Assembly: GCA_002162695.1 (NCBI GenBank)
Contig: MAAM01000005.1
Span: 62,001-126,000, forward strand
Length of the DNA: 64,000 nt
Origin: Cycloclasticus sp. 46_120_T64
GTDB taxonomy: Bacteria; Pseudomonadota; Gammaproteobacteria; Methylococcales; Cycloclasticaceae
Direction: 5' to 3'
Below, piece after piece: positions 1 to 10,395 of the stretch. Below the pieces are notes generated by a model. The model was not told the origin of the DNA and did not search any database. It saw only the letters and a list, made by a program, of their open reading frames with translations. How positions within the stretch are numbered: position 1 is the stretch's first letter; each line of letters opens with the position of its first letter. The position numbers and the translations under genes are program-made.

Positions 1-2
1 CT

Positions 3-722
3 CCCATCTCACGAATATCTGATACCTCGGCAAGAGCAGAGAAGTACCCCTATAAACAGGTCGCCGACTCACAGAACTTCCGACTCATACGAATGAAGCT
101 GCGCATCAGCAAACAGCGCCAAACATCCTTACAAGAACTCATCGGCTCACTGGAGAATGAAGCGAGCCAAGGCACCCAGGAGCTCAAAGACGCCGCCAAC
201 TACGGCCTAGCACTGGCCTTGATGAAAGACCGTCAATTTACCCGCGCACGCTCCCTATTGCTACCGCTTAACCAACAAAACCTGCACCAGTTACACTATT
301 TAACCGCTAGGGCATTGAATGAATACCGCGATGATAAAACCCAACTAGCTTTAGCTTTGTTTCAACAAGCCAAACAACTATTCCCACAAAGCCGTTCAGT
401 TAATTTACTCTACGCGAAGGTTTTATTACACGCAGGTAAACCCACACAAGCGCTACAGTATTTAAATGATGACTTACGCCTGCATCCAGCCGAACCCAAT
501 GTTTACGACCTTTTATCGGTCGCATACGGGCAAACAAACGACCCCGTTCGTGGTTTTCAATACCGCGCAGAATACTTACACTCAATTGGCTCAACCAAAG
601 ACGCCATTATTCAGCTCGAACAAGCCTTGCGTGCGGCCAATAATAATTTTTACCTCAGTAGCCAGATTGAAAACCGCATCAACCAATTAACCGCCGCGCT
701 CAATGCGCCGGCATTACTTTAA
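3..722 (+). CDS. bepA: BepA-like M48 family metallopeptidase, C-terminal TPR region (5' truncated by window start)
   Basis: Frame is open from base 3 (PISRISDTSARAEKYPYKQVADSQNFRLIRMKLRIS...) through the listed ORF; TPR-like repeats typical of the BepA/YfgC C-terminus; catalytic domain lies outside the window. Confidence 0.7.
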   Translation, partial: PISRISDTSARAEKYPYKQVADSQNFRLIRMKLRISKQRQTSLQELIGSLENEASQGTQELKDAANYGLALALMKDRQFTRARSLLLPLNQQNLHQLHYLTARALNEYRDDKTQLALALFQQAKQLFPQSRSVNLLYAKVLLHAGKPTQALQYLNDDLRLHPAEPNVYDLLSVAYGQTNDPVRGFQYRAEYLHSIGSTKDAIIQLEQALRAANNNFYLSSQIENRINQLTAALNAPALL

Positions 723-737
723 GCAGAATGAATTAAG

Positions 738-1163
738 ATGACAGATATTGCACAAACCCCAGGATTTTTTAAACGTTTAGCCGTGATCGTATATGACCTA
801 TTGTTACTGCTAGCGGTATTATTCGTTGCGACCTTGGCCTTATTACCCTTCCAACAAAACAACGCATTCGAACCAAACTCTTGGTTATTCTCCGCTTACC
901 TCGTTTTTGTTAGCTTTCTATTTTACGGCTGGTTTTGGACCACCGGCGGGCAAACTTTGGGTTTATTGGCCTGGAAGCTTCGTGTCGCAAACCCAGACGG
1001 GCGAAGCATCTCCTGGCAGCAAGCCGCCATTCGCTTCGTGACCGCTATATTTTCCTGGGGAGTTTTCGGTTTAGGATTTGCCTGGATATTATTCAATAAA
1101 GAGCGTCTCAGCTGGCATGATATTGCATCCAACAGCCGAGTCTATTTTAAGCCTAAAGAATAG
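738..1163 (+). CDS. RDD family membrane protein
   Basis: 141 aa, hydrophobic segments, RDD-like features (GGQTLGLLAWKLRVANPDGRSISWQQAAIR, LSWHDIAS). Confidence 0.85.
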   Translation: MTDIAQTPGFFKRLAVIVYDLLLLLAVLFVATLALLPFQQNNAFEPNSWLFSAYLVFVSFLFYGWFWTTGGQTLGLLAWKLRVANPDGRSISWQQAAIRFVTAIFSWGVFGLGFAWILFNKERLSWHDIASNSRVYFKPKE

Positions 1164-1180
1164 GCCGTCTCTGAGCAAGT

Positions 1181-1262
1181 TATGATTATTTGATAGTGGC
1201 AGAAATAGCCCTAAACTTCGTCTCTGCCTAAATTTAGTCCGACCTAATCAGATCTTCCCTAG
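1181..1262 (+). repeat. Dispersed non-coding repeat, copy B (internally deleted), overlapping the lptG stop codon
   Basis: About 79-80% identity by hand alignment to the two ends of the reverse complement of 35936-36078; both copies end ...TAATCAG..CTTCCCTAG. Confidence 0.6.
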
Positions 1263-2323
1263 CCCATTCGGCGAATAGTCACTATAGAGGCCGACAGCGC
1301 CAACAAGAAAGGTAATGAGGCGGCAATAACTGGGTGCAATCCATATAACACCCCAACATTACCAAACAACTTATCGACTAAATTAAAACCGATACCGATC
1401 AGCGCACCCAGCAAAATACGGGTGCCCGTGCTGCTGGCACGCTGTACTCCAAGCACCATCGGGATCGCTATCAGCAACATCACTAAAATAACGAAGGGGC
1501 GTATCACCTTACTGCTGATCGCCACCACAAAACGCGTCGCATCTTGGCCATTACTCTCAAGGAATTCAATATAACTCGCCAAGCCAGCAATCGATAAACG
1601 CTCGGGTTTAACCACAATCACATCCAATAACTCAGGATCGAGTAAAGAATCGAGTACCGCCGAATCGCTGCCCGACACCTCAACACTATTCTCCCGGATG
1701 CTCGTTTGCTGAACCCCATAGAGCTGCCACTTATCATCAACAAAACTCGCGCTCTTGGCATGGGTGGCGTACTTCAGCTCGTTATTGTCGGTCATTTCGT
1801 AAATGCTGACCTCTTTCAACTCCGAGGAATTAAGGATTTCCCGTATATTTAAATACGTCTCACCGTCACGGGTCCAAAAACCATATTTGGTGCGTAGCGC
1901 AACCTGTTCATTCTTTGCGGTAAACTTCAACATCTGCGCCGCTTGCTCCGACACAGGGGCAATAAATTCACTCACCACTAACGAAACCATCATCAGTAAC
2001 ACCCCAACGCGTAAGGTGGCTGCGATGATCTGCCAACGACTAATACCCGCCGCGCGCATCGCGGTTAATTCATAACTATTGGCCATTCCCCCGAGGGTCA
2101 ATAAGGCACCCAATAAAGCGGCTGATGGCATCAATTCATAAAAATTTCTGGGGGCGATTAAGGCGAGATACTTAAAGATAGCCACTAAATCGTATTGGCC
2201 TTCACCCATATCGTCTAGTTCATCGGCAAAGGTAATAACCAATACGAGCGACAACAAAAACAATAAGGCCATCGAGGTACTTTTCAACATTTCGACCGCG
2301 ATGTATCGATTAATAACCTTCAT
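1259..2323 (-). CDS. lptG: LPS export ABC transporter permease LptG
   Basis: 354 aa YjgP/YjgQ-type permease (MKVINRYIAVEMLKST...), paired with lptF. Confidence 0.93.
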   Translation of the reverse strand: MKVINRYIAVEMLKSTSMALLFLLSLVLVITFADELDDMGEGQYDLVAIFKYLALIAPRNFYELMPSAALLGALLTLGGMANSYELTAMRAAGISRWQIIAATLRVGVLLMMVSLVVSEFIAPVSEQAAQMLKFTAKNEQVALRTKYGFWTRDGETYLNIREILNSSELKEVSIYEMTDNNELKYATHAKSASFVDDKWQLYGVQQTSIRENSVEVSGSDSAVLDSLLDPELLDVIVVKPERLSIAGLASYIEFLESNGQDATRFVVAISSKVIRPFVILVMLLIAIPMVLGVQRASSTGTRILLGALIGIGFNLVDKLFGNVGVLYGLHPVIAASLPFLLALSASIVTIRRMG

Positions 2324-3429
2324 GATTGACCCAACAACCTAGTTTTAACGTACTTCACCCCGTGTATTCTGACCAGCATTAAAGCAGCAAAACCCAGCAT
2401 CAGCACATGAACCCACCACACACCGAGCCACGGCGATATCACGCCCTTCAACAACCAAGAATGGGATAGACTCATAAAGTTTTCAAAAATAATATAAACC
2501 AGTATCGCGGTCAATAAATTGCCATACATGCCCGCACGGGGGGATACCCGACTAATCGGCACCGCTAAAAATGCAAAACTAATAATCGCCAACGGAATAG
2601 ACCAACGTCGCTGCAGCTCACTCATCGCCCGCGGAGAGCCCAAGGTCATCAGCTCGCTAGTCGATTTTTCTTTAGTGCCCAGCGTCACCAATATATCGCT
2701 TTTTTGTGCGACCACCACACCATACTCTTTAAACTTAGTGATCTTATAATCGGCTTGTCCAGGCACCCCTTCATAACGGTTACCATCTTGTAATATGATG
2801 AAACGATCACCGGTTTCTGGGTCGACCCTCATTTCCCCGCGTTTAGATGAAGTAATACCCAATTTTCCATGCTGACGATTCTGGATAAACACATTGCGCA
2901 TTTTATTATCGTCGCTGATATGCTCCACATAAAAAACCAAATCACCCTGACTATATTCGTTGAAGCGGCCCTCGCTAATACCACGAATATCTAACTTGTT
3001 TTGATCTTGAGTTTTCAGCTCCTCAACCGCTTGCATCAGCATCGGCGCACTCACTAAGGACAAATAAAGCGTTAACGCACACAGCGGCAGGCTAAACATA
3101 AAAATAGAACGGTAAATTTGTTTAAAACCGATGCCAGCAGAAAACAGCGCGGTGATTTCATGATCACGGTACATACGGCCCAATACCAACAAAATGGATA
3201 GTAGTAGCGCAACCGGGATAATTTTAATCAGCAACAAACCCATATTCAAAGCCACCAACGACAGTACGGCGTCGATAGACAATTCACCGGCGGTGACTTT
3301 GGAGAACAAACGAACGAGTCGCTGGCTGAGTAGAATAACCGATAGCACGGTCATCACTCCCAACATCATTTTACTGAGTTGGCTGATGAACAATCGGTCA
3401 ATAATTTTTAATTTAAACACAGACATCAA
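2320..3429 (-). CDS. lptF: LPS export ABC transporter permease LptF
   Basis: 369 aa YjgP/YjgQ-type permease, overlaps lptG start by 4 bp, divergent from pepA as is common in gammaproteobacteria. Confidence 0.93.
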   Translation of the reverse strand: MMSVFKLKIIDRLFISQLSKMMLGVMTVLSVILLSQRLVRLFSKVTAGELSIDAVLSLVALNMGLLLIKIIPVALLLSILLVLGRMYRDHEITALFSAGIGFKQIYRSIFMFSLPLCALTLYLSLVSAPMLMQAVEELKTQDQNKLDIRGISEGRFNEYSQGDLVFYVEHISDDNKMRNVFIQNRQHGKLGITSSKRGEMRVDPETGDRFIILQDGNRYEGVPGQADYKITKFKEYGVVVAQKSDILVTLGTKEKSTSELMTLGSPRAMSELQRRWSIPLAIISFAFLAVPISRVSPRAGMYGNLLTAILVYIIFENFMSLSHSWLLKGVISPWLGVWWVHVLMLGFAALMLVRIHGVKYVKTRLLGQS

Positions 3430-3534
3430 TGAGGTATTTCGCTTATAGTTAGGCTCTTAAACCCATTAGGATTATGTTGTCGTATCCTAACGGAAAAACT
3501 CAATCATTACATTAATAATCACAGAGGCCGTCAC

Positions 3535-5022
3535 ATGCAATTCGTTTCAATATCTGGGCAAATCGATCAACTATCCACCCCTTGTCTCATCTTGCCAGTT
3601 TACAGCGAGGGCGAGCAAGACACGTTGACCGAAGCGTTTGACCAAGCTAACGACGGCCAAATTGCCAATATATTAGAGCGCGGTGACGCCAACGGCAAAG
3701 CCGGAAACACCCTCTTAATTCAAATGCCGGCGAGCCATAAAACCGAACGCGTTTTATTGGTTGGCTTCGGTGAACGAGGCAAAACTAGCGAACAAGACTT
3801 CAACAAAGCCGCCAGCGCCAGCATTAACGCACTGAAAAGCCTGCCGATTAAATCGGTTTGCAGCGCCTTATTAAACGTTGAAGTGATCAATAAAGCCCCT
3901 CAATGGAAAGTCCGCCAGTCGGTCATCAAATCGCAAGAAGCACTCTACCAATATAACCAAACCCTCACCAGCTCAGCGCCCGAGGCATACCAGCTAGAAC
4001 GCTGCGAAATACTCGTCGTCGCGGGCATCAGCAGCGATGAAATCGAGCAAGCCGCTAACACCGCAGCGAGTATCGCCAATGGCATTGAGGTCGCAAAGAA
4101 ACTAGCCGACTTACCGGGCAATATCTGTACCCCAAGTTACTTAGCCGATAGCGCTATCGCCCTTGGCAAACAATACGACTCGCTAAAGGTGACTGTGCTG
4201 GATGAAGCTGAGATGGAAGAACTCGGCATGGGTTCTCTATTATCGGTTTCGCGTGGTTCACGCCAGCCGGCTAAATTAATCAGCATGGAACACTGCGGCG
4301 GCCCAGCCTCACAAAAACCCGTTGTCATTATCGGTAAGGGCCTAACTTTCGACGCCGGCGGCATCTCAATCAAACCCTCGTCTGGCATGGACGAAATGAA
4401 ATACGATATGTGCGGTGGTGCCAGCGTGTTTGGGGTAATGCAAATGTGCGCCGAATTGAATTTACCGATTAACGTGGTCGGCATCGTACCATCATCAGAA
4501 AACTTACCCGATGGCGATGCCAATAAGCCGGGTGACATCGTCACTAGCATGGCTGGGCTCACCATCGAAATTTTAAATACCGATGCAGAAGGCCGCTTAA
4601 TTTTATGTGACGCACTCACCTATGCGGCGAAATTTGAACCCGAGGTCGTCATCGATATTGCCACCTTAACCGGCGCTTGCGTGGTAGCTCTAGGCAAACA
4701 CGCCACCGGCTTATTAGCCAATAACGACGAGTTGGCTGACGAATTATTAGCCGCGGGCAAAAACGCCGGCGATAAAGCGTGGCAATTACCTTTATGGGAA
4801 GAATACCAACCGCAACTTAAAAGTAATTTTGCCGACCTCGCTAATATTGGTGGCCCAGCGGGCGGCACCATTACCGCGGCGTGTTTCCTCTCTCGCTTTA
4901 CCGAAGACTACAAATGGGCGCATTTAGATATCGCCGGCACCGCTTGGAAATCGGGCAGTGATAAAGGGGCAACCGGACGCCCAGTACATATGTTGAGCCA
5001 GTTCATTTTGGATCGCTGTTAA
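3535..5022 (+). CDS. pepA: Leucyl aminopeptidase (M17)
   Basis: NTDAEGRLILCDAL signature and the Lys/Asp metal-binding region (GKGLTFDAGGISIKPS). Confidence 0.97.
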   Translation: MQFVSISGQIDQLSTPCLILPVYSEGEQDTLTEAFDQANDGQIANILERGDANGKAGNTLLIQMPASHKTERVLLVGFGERGKTSEQDFNKAASASINALKSLPIKSVCSALLNVEVINKAPQWKVRQSVIKSQEALYQYNQTLTSSAPEAYQLERCEILVVAGISSDEIEQAANTAASIANGIEVAKKLADLPGNICTPSYLADSAIALGKQYDSLKVTVLDEAEMEELGMGSLLSVSRGSRQPAKLISMEHCGGPASQKPVVIIGKGLTFDAGGISIKPSSGMDEMKYDMCGGASVFGVMQMCAELNLPINVVGIVPSSENLPDGDANKPGDIVTSMAGLTIEILNTDAEGRLILCDALTYAAKFEPEVVIDIATLTGACVVALGKHATGLLANNDELADELLAAGKNAGDKAWQLPLWEEYQPQLKSNFADLANIGGPAGGTITAACFLSRFTEDYKWAHLDIAGTAWKSGSDKGATGRPVHMLSQFILDRC

Positions 5023-5038
5023 TTAAACCGGTAGTTCT

Positions 5039-5461
5039 GTGACACGTATTGATTTTTATCTGCTGGCCGATGCCAGCGATCAGCAGCGCTATATCTTTGC
5101 TTGCCGCCTCGCACAAAAGGCGAGCAAGCAAGGGCACCGGGTGTATATCCACACTGAGTCGGCTGAGCAATCACAGCTATTAGACGAGCTATTGTGGTCG
5201 TTTTCACCGACCAGTTTTGTACCCCACACCGCGGTCGCTGAAGAGTGTAAAAACAACCCGGTGTACATTAACCACAGCGGCGACCCGCTAGACATTCACG
5301 ATGTGCTCATCAACCTGAGTTCAAAAACACCCGATTGCTTCGCCCGCTTTGAACGCTTCGCCGAACTGCTGAATCAAGATAACTCGGTAAAAGAAGCGGG
5401 GCGCGAACGATTTAAGTTTTATAAAAGCCGAGGCTACCCGCTACACACCCACAAAATGTAA
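5039..5461 (+). CDS. holC: DNA polymerase III subunit chi
   Basis: 140 aa, GTG start, TRIDFYLL...ACRLAQKA..., pepA-holC-valS order. Confidence 0.9.
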   Translation: MTRIDFYLLADASDQQRYIFACRLAQKASKQGHRVYIHTESAEQSQLLDELLWSFSPTSFVPHTAVAEECKNNPVYINHSGDPLDIHDVLINLSSKTPDCFARFERFAELLNQDNSVKEAGRERFKFYKSRGYPLHTHKM

Positions 5462-5541
5462 AAAAAACCGCGAAGACATCACGAATGCTGCTCTGGGGAG
5501 GCTATAATATCGCCCTTTAAAATCAACGGTTAAGCAGCTCG

Positions 5542-8307
5542 ATGGATAAAACATACGCCCCGCATGACATAGAATCTCGCTGGTATAGCCAATGGGAAGA
5601 ACAAGGCTACTTTGAACCAAAGGGTGGCGATAGCGCCTATTGCATCATGATTCCGCCGCCCAATGTCACCGGCAGTTTACATATGGGCCATGCTTTCCAA
5701 GATACCATCATGGATTCGCTGACTCGTTATCACCGTATGCAAGGCCATAACACCTTATGGCAAGCCGGTAGTGATCACGCTGGCATTGCCACCCAAATGG
5801 TGGTTGAACGTCAATTAAACGCGGAAGGTAAAACCCGTCACGACCTAGGCCGTGAAGAATTTGTCGAGCGTATCTGGGACTGGAAAGAATTATCCGGCAA
5901 TACCATCACCAAACAACTGCGCCGCATGGGTACGTCATTGGATTGGTCGCGCGAACGCTTCACCATGGACGAAGGTTTATCGAAAGCCGTTAACGAAGTA
6001 TTTGTAAAGCTGCACGAAGAAGGCCTCATCTATCGCGGTAAACGCCTCGTCAACTGGGATCCTAAGTTACACACCGCGGTATCTGACCTAGAAGTAATTT
6101 CACAGGAAGAACAAGGCCATATGTGGCATATGCGCTACCCATTAGCCGATGGCAGTGGCCAACTCGTGGTGGCTACCACACGCCCCGAAACCATGCTCGG
6201 TGATGCTTGTGTCGCCGTTCACCCATCGGATGAACGTTACCAACATCTGATTGGTAAAATGGTGGCATTGCCTTTGTGTGATCGTGAGATCCCCATTATT
6301 GCCGACGACTATGTCGACCCTGATTTTGGTACCGGCTGCGTAAAAATAACCCCAGCTCACGACTTTAACGATTACGAAGTGGGCCAGCGACACGATATGC
6401 CGCTCATTAACATCTTCACCGTCGATGCCAGCATTAACGATGAAATGCCAGAAGAATATCAAGGCATGGATCGTGTGGCTGCGCGTAAACAAATCGTCCA
6501 AGACTTAGATGATTTAGGACTATTGGTCAAAGTAGACGACCATACCTTGATGATTCCTCGCGGTGACCGTTCTGGCGTTATTATCGAACCCTTATTAACC
6601 GACCAATGGTTCGTCAAAGCCAAACCCCTCGCAGAACCGGCTATTGAAGCGGTTAAAAGTGGAAAAATTAAGTTTGTCCCCGAGAACTGGGACAAGACCT
6701 ATTACAACTGGATGAACGATATCCAAGACTGGTGTATTTCACGCCAAATTTGGTGGGGCCATAGAATCCCCGCTTGGTACGATGAAAGCGGCGCCGTGTA
6801 TGTTGGCCGCAATGAAGCCGAAGTTCGCGAAAAACATCAGCTGGCAGATAACGTCGTATTATCGCAGGATGAAGACGTATTAGACACGTGGTTCTCATCC
6901 GCCTTATGGCCGTTTTCAACCCTAGGCTGGCCCGATAAGACACCTGAACTCGATACCTTCTACCCGACTAGCGTATTGGTTACCGGCTTCGACATTATCT
7001 TCTTCTGGGTCGCCAGAATGATTATGATGGGCTTGAAATTTATGGACGATGTGCCGTTCAAAGAAATCTACATTCACGGCTTAGTGCGCGATGCGGAAGG
7101 ACAAAAAATGTCCAAATCCAAAGGTAACGTCCTCGATCCGATCGACTTGATTGATGGCATCAGCCTAGAAGACCTGCTCGAAAAGCGTACAAAAGGCCTT
7201 ATGCAGCCAAAAATGGCGGCTAAAATTGACAAAGATACTCGTAAGCACTTCCCCGATGGCATTCCATCCTTTGGTACCGACGCCTTGCGTTTTACCTTTG
7301 CCTCACTCGCCTCAACCGGCCGTGATATTCGATTTGATTTAAATAGAATCGAGGGCAACCGTAACTTCTGTAATAAATTATGGAACGCCACCCGCTACGT
7401 GTTAATGAATACCGAGGGCGAAGATACCGGCTTAGGCAATGAAGCCTGTGTTTACAGCTTGCCAGATCAGTGGATTGTGTCACGTTTACAAAAAACCGAA
7501 CGCAGCGTCATTGCCTCGATTGAAAAATACCGTTTCGATTTAGCGGCGCAATCGCTGTATGAATTCCTCTGGAATGAATATTGTGATTGGTATTTGGAGC
7601 TTTCCAAACCGATTCTGCTCGATGACAATAGCTCAGCCGAACAAAAGCGCGGTACCCGCCAAACGTTAATACGTGTGCTTGAAGCTGTGTTACGTTTACT
7701 GCACCCAATCATGCCGTTTATTACCGAAGAAATTTGGCAGCAAATAGCACCCTTGGCTGGAAAAACAGGCGATACCATTATGCTGCAAGCCTACCCAAAG
7801 CCTGACAATAGCAAAATTTCGGACGATGCGGAAAGCGCCATGGGCTGGATTATGGAGTTCGTCATGGGTATTCGTAAAATTCGTGGTGAGATGAATATCC
7901 CGCCAAGCAAACCCTTACCCGTGTTATTGAACAATAGCTCTGCAGACGATCAACAGCGCCTAGCCGATAACCGTCTATTACTGGAAAAACTCGCACGTTT
8001 AGAATCGATTACCACTTTAAATTCAACGGATGAAGCGCCACAATCCGCCATCGCGCTGGTTGGTGAAATGCAAGTACTGATCCCAATGGCCGGTTTAATC
8101 GACAAAGAAGCCGAACTAGAGCGACTCAACAAAGAAGTGGATAAATTAGAAAAAGAGCTCTCTCGTATCAGCGGGAAACTATCTAACGCCTCGTTTGTTG
8201 ATAAAGCCCCCGCCGCCGTGGTGGATAAAGAGAAACAAAAACAAAGCGATATTTCATCTAAATTGAATAACTTAAACGAACAAAAACAAAAAATCGCCGC
8301 ATTATAA
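5542..8307 (+). CDS. valS: Valyl-tRNA synthetase
   Basis: HMGH motif ([14 protein letters not shown]), KMSKSKGN motif, C-terminal coiled coil. Confidence 0.98.
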   Translation: MDKTYAPHDIESRWYSQWEEQGYFEPKGGDSAYCIMIPPPNVTGSLHMGHAFQDTIMDSLTRYHRMQGHNTLWQAGSDHAGIATQMVVERQLNAEGKTRHDLGREEFVERIWDWKELSGNTITKQLRRMGTSLDWSRERFTMDEGLSKAVNEVFVKLHEEGLIYRGKRLVNWDPKLHTAVSDLEVISQEEQGHMWHMRYPLADGSGQLVVATTRPETMLGDACVAVHPSDERYQHLIGKMVALPLCDREIPIIADDYVDPDFGTGCVKITPAHDFNDYEVGQRHDMPLINIFTVDASINDEMPEEYQGMDRVAARKQIVQDLDDLGLLVKVDDHTLMIPRGDRSGVIIEPLLTDQWFVKAKPLAEPAIEAVKSGKIKFVPENWDKTYYNWMNDIQDWCISRQIWWGHRIPAWYDESGAVYVGRNEAEVREKHQLADNVVLSQDEDVLDTWFSSALWPFSTLGWPDKTPELDTFYPTSVLVTGFDIIFFWVARMIMMGLKFMDDVPFKEIYIHGLVRDAEGQKMSKSKGNVLDPIDLIDGISLEDLLEKRTKGLMQPKMAAKIDKDTRKHFPDGIPSFGTDALRFTFASLASTGRDIRFDLNRIEGNRNFCNKLWNATRYVLMNTEGEDTGLGNEACVYSLPDQWIVSRLQKTERSVIASIEKYRFDLAAQSLYEFLWNEYCDWYLELSKPILLDDNSSAEQKRGTRQTLIRVLEAVLRLLHPIMPFITEEIWQQIAPLAGKTGDTIMLQAYPKPDNSKISDDAESAMGWIMEFVMGIRKIRGEMNIPPSKPLPVLLNNSSADDQQRLADNRLLLEKLARLESITTLNSTDEAPQSAIALVGEMQVLIPMAGLIDKEAELERLNKEVDKLEKELSRISGKLSNASFVDKAPAAVVDKEKQKQSDISSKLNNLNEQKQKIAAL

Positions 8308-8312
8308 TGAAG

Positions 8313-8353
8313 GCTAACACCGCCCTTGTTAAGTCAACGAGGGTGGTGTTAGC
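8313..8353. other. Long inverted repeat / hairpin between convergent valS and DUF2970 gene
   Basis: Arms GCTAACACCGCCCTTGTT and AACGAGGGTGGTGTTAGC (18 bp, two non-Watson-Crick positions), 5-nt loop; no T-tract on the valS strand. Confidence 0.65.
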
Positions 8354-8380
8354 TGAAGCTAACAAGCCCAACAACACTCA

Positions 8381-8602
8381 TTAAGCCGCTAAGACCCACT
8401 TTACCGCACTCAGCAGTAATAACATAAATAACACCAGCAAGATCACCGCGCTCAGAATAAACACCTTAGGGTTACCCCGCTCAAAATCTCGCCGTCGACG
8501 AGACTCGCTCGACACCCCCAAAAAAGATAACATGGTACTCAGCAACATTTGCCAAAACGGCAGCTCCAAGCCCTGTTTCTCCAAGTCATTCTTTGCCATC
8601 AT
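8381..8602 (-). CDS. DUF2970 family small membrane protein
   Basis: 73 aa, PFWQMLLSTMLSFLGVSS...FILSAVILLVLFMLLLLSAVKWVL. Confidence 0.75.
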   Translation of the reverse strand: MMAKNDLEKQGLELPFWQMLLSTMLSFLGVSSESRRRRDFERGNPKVFILSAVILLVLFMLLLLSAVKWVLAA

Positions 8603-8708
8603 GCCCCCTGCTATTTACTAAAAACTTTATCACTTTAGCGCTTAGCTTGGCAGGCTAAAATTCAAAATTCAGCTAAACTTAGCGGAAGAATTCAATTTGT
8701 GAGATTTT

Positions 8709-9488
8709 ATGGATATTAATACGAGTGACCTCAATGTACTTATCGTTGAGCCGTCAGGCACCCAGCAACGCATCATAGAACGCGAGCTCAACAGCCTAAG
8801 CATCAACAATGTGGATTGCGTCAGCAATGCGCAAGAGGCACTAACTTACATTTCAGAAGGCGCGCCCGATCTCGTGTTAAGCGCCTATTACCTAAGTGAT
8901 ATGACCGGTAACGAGCTATTACACACCCTAAGAGAAGATAAGGCCAATCAAGCGATCTGTTTTGTCCTGGTGTCTAGCGTCACCGACATCCGTCAATTAG
9001 ACTCCATTCGACAAGCCGGCGTGGTTGCCATTCTACCCAAACCATTCGCTGCTGCCGACCTTGCAGTCGCGCTAAAAACCACGATCAACCATCTCAACCC
9101 TGAAGAGCTACGTGAGCTCGATGACTTAAAAATATTGCTCGTTGATGACAGCAAACTAGCCAGAAAACATATCGTTAGAACCCTGCGTTCGATGGGTTTA
9201 GAACACATCACCGAAGCGGTAAATGGTCGCGAAGCCGTCACTCTGCTGGACGATACCATGTTCGACTTGATTGTCACCGACTACAATATGCCGGAAATGG
9301 ATGGCCGGGAACTGTCTGCCTATATACGCGAACAAAGCAGCCAAACTAGTGTTCCCATCATCATGGTCACCAGTGAGCACGACAGCAATCGACTCGCCGC
9401 CGTGCAACAAGCCGGCGTATCTGCGATATGCGACAAACCGTTTGACCCCGAAAATGTGCGACAATTGATTCAACAATTAGTCTCTTAG
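8709..9488 (+). CDS. Response regulator with two tandem receiver domains (N-terminal one degenerate)
   Basis: Second REC has LLVDDS, VTDYNMPEMDG, VTSE and KPF; first REC has VEPS and LSAYYLSDMTG in place of the acidic pair and phosphoacceptor Asp. Confidence 0.88.
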   Translation: MDINTSDLNVLIVEPSGTQQRIIERELNSLSINNVDCVSNAQEALTYISEGAPDLVLSAYYLSDMTGNELLHTLREDKANQAICFVLVSSVTDIRQLDSIRQAGVVAILPKPFAAADLAVALKTTINHLNPEELRELDDLKILLVDDSKLARKHIVRTLRSMGLEHITEAVNGREAVTLLDDTMFDLIVTDYNMPEMDGRELSAYIREQSSQTSVPIIMVTSEHDSNRLAAVQQAGVSAICDKPFDPENVRQLIQQLVS

Positions 9489-9501
9489 TAAAACTAACCC
9501 T

Positions 9502-10383
9502 ATGGAAAACCCAATACCGTCGCTAAGCATCGTGCTGCCCTGCTTAAATGAAGCTGAAAACCTAGAAGCCTTATTGCCTGCACTAAAAGAAGCCCAGCCC
9601 GAGGCAGAAATTCTGGTGGTGAACGATGGCTCTAGCGATGATTCAGCTGCCATCTGCCAACGCCACGGTGTTCGTGTCGTCTCTCACCCCACCCCTCTAG
9701 GCAATGGCGCTGCCATTAAAACCGGCGCACGCAACGCTACGGGGGAAATCATCGTATTTATGGATTCAGACGGTCAGCACGCACCGGCAGACATTCAACG
9801 CCTACTCGACAAATTAAGCCAAGGCTACGACATGGTGGTTGGGGCCAGACAATCGGATACCCACGCATCCACAAAAAGACTTATTGGTAACACTATTTTT
9901 AACAAGCTCGCCTCATTTATGACAGGGCATAAAATAGAAGACCTCACCTCCGGTTTTCGAGCAGTTCGCAGTAAACACTTTAAAAAGTTTCTATACCTAT
10001 TGCCCAATGGCTTTTCATACCCCACCACCTCTACCATGGCGTTTTTTCGCTCCGCCTTACCGGTGGCTTACATTCCCATACAAGCCGGCAAACGTGAAGG
10101 TAAAAGCAAAATAAAATTGCTAAAGGATGGCTTACGATTTTTTGTTATTATTTTAAAAATAGGCGCATTGTTCTCTCCTATGCGACTATTCTTACCCACC
10201 AGCGGTGTATTTTTTCTACTCGGCCTAATCAATCATGTTGAGAGTTATATAAGCTCAGGGACATTCAACAACGGAAGTTTATTGCTGTACACCTCCTCGG
10301 TGTGCATCTTCTTAATGGGGATATTGTCTGAACAGATATCATCTTTGCACTATAAAAACTCAAATTCAGACAAACAACTCTAA
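9502..10383 (+). CDS. Glycosyltransferase family 2 (DPM1-like)
   Basis: LSIVLPCLNEAENLEALLPAL...VVNDGSSDDS...FMDSDGQH; C-terminal hydrophobic segments. Confidence 0.88.
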   Translation: MENPIPSLSIVLPCLNEAENLEALLPALKEAQPEAEILVVNDGSSDDSAAICQRHGVRVVSHPTPLGNGAAIKTGARNATGEIIVFMDSDGQHAPADIQRLLDKLSQGYDMVVGARQSDTHASTKRLIGNTIFNKLASFMTGHKIEDLTSGFRAVRSKHFKKFLYLLPNGFSYPTTSTMAFFRSALPVAYIPIQAGKREGKSKIKLLKDGLRFFVIILKIGALFSPMRLFLPTSGVFFLLGLINHVESYISSGTFNNGSLLLYTSSVCIFLMGILSEQISSLHYKNSNSDKQL

Positions 10384-10395
10384 CTCTCCCTTACC

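Noticed and set aside
4137-4871. Antisense ORFs inside pepA (160 and 83 aa)
   Set aside because: Shadow ORFs opposite a highly conserved coding sequence; no recognisable domains.
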